From Flavobacteriales bacterium (lineage in GTDB: Bacteria; Bacteroidota; Bacteroidia; UBA10329), in NCBI GenBank assembly GCA_021741155.1, contig JAIOYP010000012.1, forward strand, positions 27,799 through 91,798: a stretch of DNA of 64,000 nt, read 5' to 3'. The notes below the pieces were generated by a model. The model ran no database searches and was not told the DNA's origin. It saw only the letters and a list, made by a program, of their open reading frames with translations. How positions within the stretch are numbered: the first letter of the stretch is position 1; each line of letters begins with the position of its first letter. Positions 61,936 to 64,000 of the stretch are shown piece by piece. Position numbers and translations under genes: made by a program.

Positions 61936-63330
61936 TTACAAAGTTGAAGGACAGACATAGGCCGTTACAGGTGCGTTGGTTTGGAGAATAGCGCCCATGC
62001 CACCTGCAACCTCCACAATTTTATTGAATCCGTTCGCTTTCAAGATTGAACTGGCAATCATGGAGCGATACCCTCCTGCACAGTGAATAAAATACTCCTT
62101 GTTCTTATCCAAGGTGTTAAGTTTTCCATTGATGAAATCGAGCGGAAATGTTTGTGCTTTCTCTACATGTTCGGCTTCAAACTCACTTGGTTTGCGAACA
62201 TCTAAAATGGCGCGTTCTCCTATTCTACTAGCAAATTCTTCTGCTGAAATAGAGATAATTGAATCCACTTTCTCACCAGCAGATTTCCAGGTTTGGAATC
62301 CGCCATCAAGAAATCCAACGATGTTGTCATAGCCAACGCGAGACGATCGGAGCACAACTTCTTCTTCTGTTCCTTCATCTGCAATTAGCACAATTGGCTG
62401 ATTCAGGTTTTCAACCACGGTTCCGAGCCAAACGGCAAAACTTCCTTTGATTCCAATGTTGAGTGAATTGGGAATAAAACCTTTTGCAAATTCCTGAGCT
62501 TCGCGCGTGTCCAAGACCAATGCCCCACTTTTTATTTGCATTCTGAATTCAGATAGGCCCAATGCTGTGTTTCCTTTTGCCATCACTTCATCCACAGACT
62601 CAGAACCCGATTTATTAATCATGGCGTTCTTTGGAAAATACTGTGGTGGAGGCAGAATGCCTGCGGTTACTTCGCTGATAAACTCTTCTTTGGTCATGTT
62701 CTGAAGTGCGTAGTTCACTTCTTTTTGATGTCCGAGTGTATCAAAGGTCTCATTACTCATGTTTTTACCGCAAGCCGAACCAGCACCATGCGCTGGATAT
62801 ACGATTACCTCATTGGGTAGCGGCATAATCTTGTTTCGAAGCGAATCAAACAACATTCCTGCAAGGTCTTTCTCTGTCAAGTCGCTTTTTACGGCTAAAT
62901 CTGGTCGCCCTACATCACCAATAAAAAGGGTGTCGCCAGAGAAGATGGCGTGCTCCTTTCCGTTTTTATCGAGCAACAAATAGGTTGAAGATTCGAGCGT
63001 GTGACCTGGCGTATGCAATACTTTGATGGTGAGCTTGCCAATCTTAAATTCCTCATTATCGGTAGCGATATGCGAATCGAAACCCGTTTGGGCTGTTGGG
63101 CCAAAAACGATGGTTGCACCCGTTTTCTTGGCCAAATCAACATGGCCTGAAACGAAATCTGCATGGAAATGCGTTTCAAAAATGTACTTGATTTTGGCAT
63201 TGTTCTCTGCTGCCATTTTTAGATATGGCTCCGTTTCGCGTAGTGGGTCGATGATGGCCACTTCGCCTTCAGATTCTATATAATACGCACCTTGTGCGAG
63301 GCATTTCGTGTATAACTGTTCTATTTTCAT
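61936..63330 (-). CDS. MBL-fold hydrolase with two rhodanese domains (persulfide dioxygenase-like)
   Basis: The 464-residue protein has an N-terminal metallo-beta-lactamase domain (THFHADFVSGH near 53, LHTPGHTLESS, FSGDTLFIGDVGRPDL, VYPAHGAGSACG). Two rhodanese domains follow (around 255-350 and 365-460). The second has the active loop FIHCAGGYRSM with a cysteine, while the first has VLIADEGTEEE without one. ETHE1/PDO-like enzymes of this type oxidise glutathione or other persulfides to sulfite. No signal peptide, so cytoplasmic. It is 13 bases upstream of the TauE-like permease gene's end. Confidence 0.92.
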   Translation of the reverse strand: MKIEQLYTKCLAQGAYYIESEGEVAIIDPLRETEPYLKMAAENNAKIKYIFETHFHADFVSGHVDLAKKTGATIVFGPTAQTGFDSHIATDNEEFKIGKLTIKVLHTPGHTLESSTYLLLDKNGKEHAIFSGDTLFIGDVGRPDLAVKSDLTEKDLAGMLFDSLRNKIMPLPNEVIVYPAHGAGSACGKNMSNETFDTLGHQKEVNYALQNMTKEEFISEVTAGILPPPQYFPKNAMINKSGSESVDEVMAKGNTALGLSEFRMQIKSGALVLDTREAQEFAKGFIPNSLNIGIKGSFAVWLGTVVENLNQPIVLIADEGTEEEVVLRSSRVGYDNIVGFLDGGFQTWKSAGEKVDSIISISAEEFASRIGERAILDVRKPSEFEAEHVEKAQTFPLDFINGKLNTLDKNKEYFIHCAGGYRSMIASSILKANGFNKIVEVAGGMGAILQTNAPVTAYVCPSTL

Positions 63331-63343
63331 TGTGTTACGTTTT

Positions 63344-64000
63344 TCAAAATAAAATTTCCTTTCCGAGTATGTAGATACCCATTACCAATACAAACCAACC
63401 AAAGGCTGGTTTCAACTTCTTACTAGGAACGTAGGTGGCCAATTTGGTTCCTCCAAAGATTCCAACCACCGCTAGCCCCGTAAAAAGCAACAGAAATTCC
63501 CAGTCCATTGTTCGGGTTTGCAAATCGCCTAAAAAGCCGATAACTGAATTTATGGCGATGATGGATAACGAGGTTCCAATAGCTGTCTTTATCGGAAGTT
63601 TTGTAAACATGACCAGCGTTGGGATGATGAGGAATCCGCCTCCTGCGCCTACCAATCCAACCAAAATTCCGATGATGGCTCCTTGCAGCAACAATCCTAG
63701 ATAGTTGTATTTGATTGCTTCTTGTGATTCTTTGGATGACGTTTCTCCTGTTATCATGGAATAAGACGCGCCCAACATCAACAGTGCAAAAAGCACCATA
63801 ATGCTCATGTTGCGGGTTAGCATGAAATCGCCAATCTGAAAGATTTCGTCAGGAATGGCGGGAACAATAACTCTCGGTGCCAAATTGACCGCTGCAATGG
63901 AGGCCGAACCGAAAACTGCTACTACTTTAAAATCTACACGCTTTTTTGTCCAGTAGCTGAATGCTCCAAAAAATGATGAAACGCCAACGATGAAAAGTGA
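63344..64000 (-). CDS. sulfite exporter TauE/SafE family permease, partial (N-terminus off the right edge)
   Basis: The frame continues past the track start at 63883 without a stop to the window end (GAFSYWTKKRVDFKVVAVFG), so the 5' end is missing. The visible 218 residues hold about six membrane spans, including the family repeat GILVGLVGAGGGFLIIPTLV. TauE/SafE permeases export sulfite, sulfoacetate or related small anions. Next to a persulfide dioxygenase-like enzyme, which makes sulfite, an export role for sulfite is a reasonable inference. Its stop lies 13 bases before the MBL-rhodanese start, so the two form an operon with the permease first. Confidence 0.9.
   Translation of the reverse strand, partial: SLFIVGVSSFFGAFSYWTKKRVDFKVVAVFGSASIAAVNLAPRVIVPAIPDEIFQIGDFMLTRNMSIMVLFALLMLGASYSMITGETSSKESQEAIKYNYLGLLLQGAIIGILVGLVGAGGGFLIIPTLVMFTKLPIKTAIGTSLSIIAINSVIGFLGDLQTRTMDWEFLLLFTGLAVVGIFGGTKLATYVPSKKLKPAFGWFVLVMGIYILGKEILF

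Overview
The window reads as chromosomal DNA of a Bacteroidota bacterium, most likely Flavobacteriales-like. The evidence is type IX secretion (T9SS) sorting tails of both type A and type B, a T9SS plug-domain protein, a GldI-like FKBP lipoprotein, TAnnTTTG-type -7 promoter boxes, few Shine-Dalgarno sequences, and many short palindromic repeats between genes. Both ends cut a gene: a porin on the left and a TauE-family permease on the right. No rRNA, tRNA, CRISPR array, integrase or transposase was recognised.

Region 1-10.4 kb is an inorganic-carbon uptake island, all on the minus strand. In transcription order it holds a 46-aa lipoprotein (absent from the ORF track), a 104-aa exported protein, a SulP transporter, a beta-carbonic anhydrase and a terminator. 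Then come a small membrane protein, DabA, DabB, a second SulP transporter and an outer-membrane porin. This could move bicarbonate across both membranes and interconvert CO2 and bicarbonate in the cytoplasm. No RuBisCO or carboxysome gene is visible, so the likely use is anaplerotic or biosynthetic carboxylation.

Region 10.5-20.3 kb holds a T9SS cargo protein, a TPR/SpoIIE-type phosphatase, both subunits of methylmalonyl-CoA mutase, and an ECF sigma/membrane anti-sigma/Spy-like operon. A decayed 3' end of a second mutase large-subunit gene lies beyond the phosphatase gene. Three 104-bp hairpin repeats separate the two mutase genes, and a mosaic of repeats lies upstream of the small subunit.

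Region 20.4-33 kb is mostly housekeeping: exported MsrB, an ABC-ATPase fossil, a T9SS plug protein, ApaG, acyl-CoA synthetase, PruA, a DivIC/FtsB-like protein, an M42-type peptidase, a thioesterase, a split 5'-nucleotidase, DnaA, a low-molecular-weight phosphatase and an RsmI-like methyltransferase. Region 33-34.3 kb holds two convergent toxin-antitoxin pairs. Region 34.3-49.5 kb holds a fatty acid hydroxylase, FKBP isomerases with an NrnA-like phosphoesterase, Ndk, AccA, GatB, a TlpA-like lipoprotein, a large M1 peptidase, a third toxin-antitoxin pair and an LpxH-like hydrolase.

Region 49.8-52.1 kb is a type II restriction-modification pair resembling the HpaII family. It is followed by a copy of a dispersed repeat that also occurs at 18.7 kb. 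Next is a 5.3-kb gene for a PKD-repeat adhesin-like T9SS protein, then bacteriohemerythrin, a second hydroxylase and thioredoxin. The window closes with a sulfur block: a c-type heme DUF3365 lipoprotein, a rhodanese lipoprotein, an MBL-fold/double-rhodanese protein and a TauE permease.
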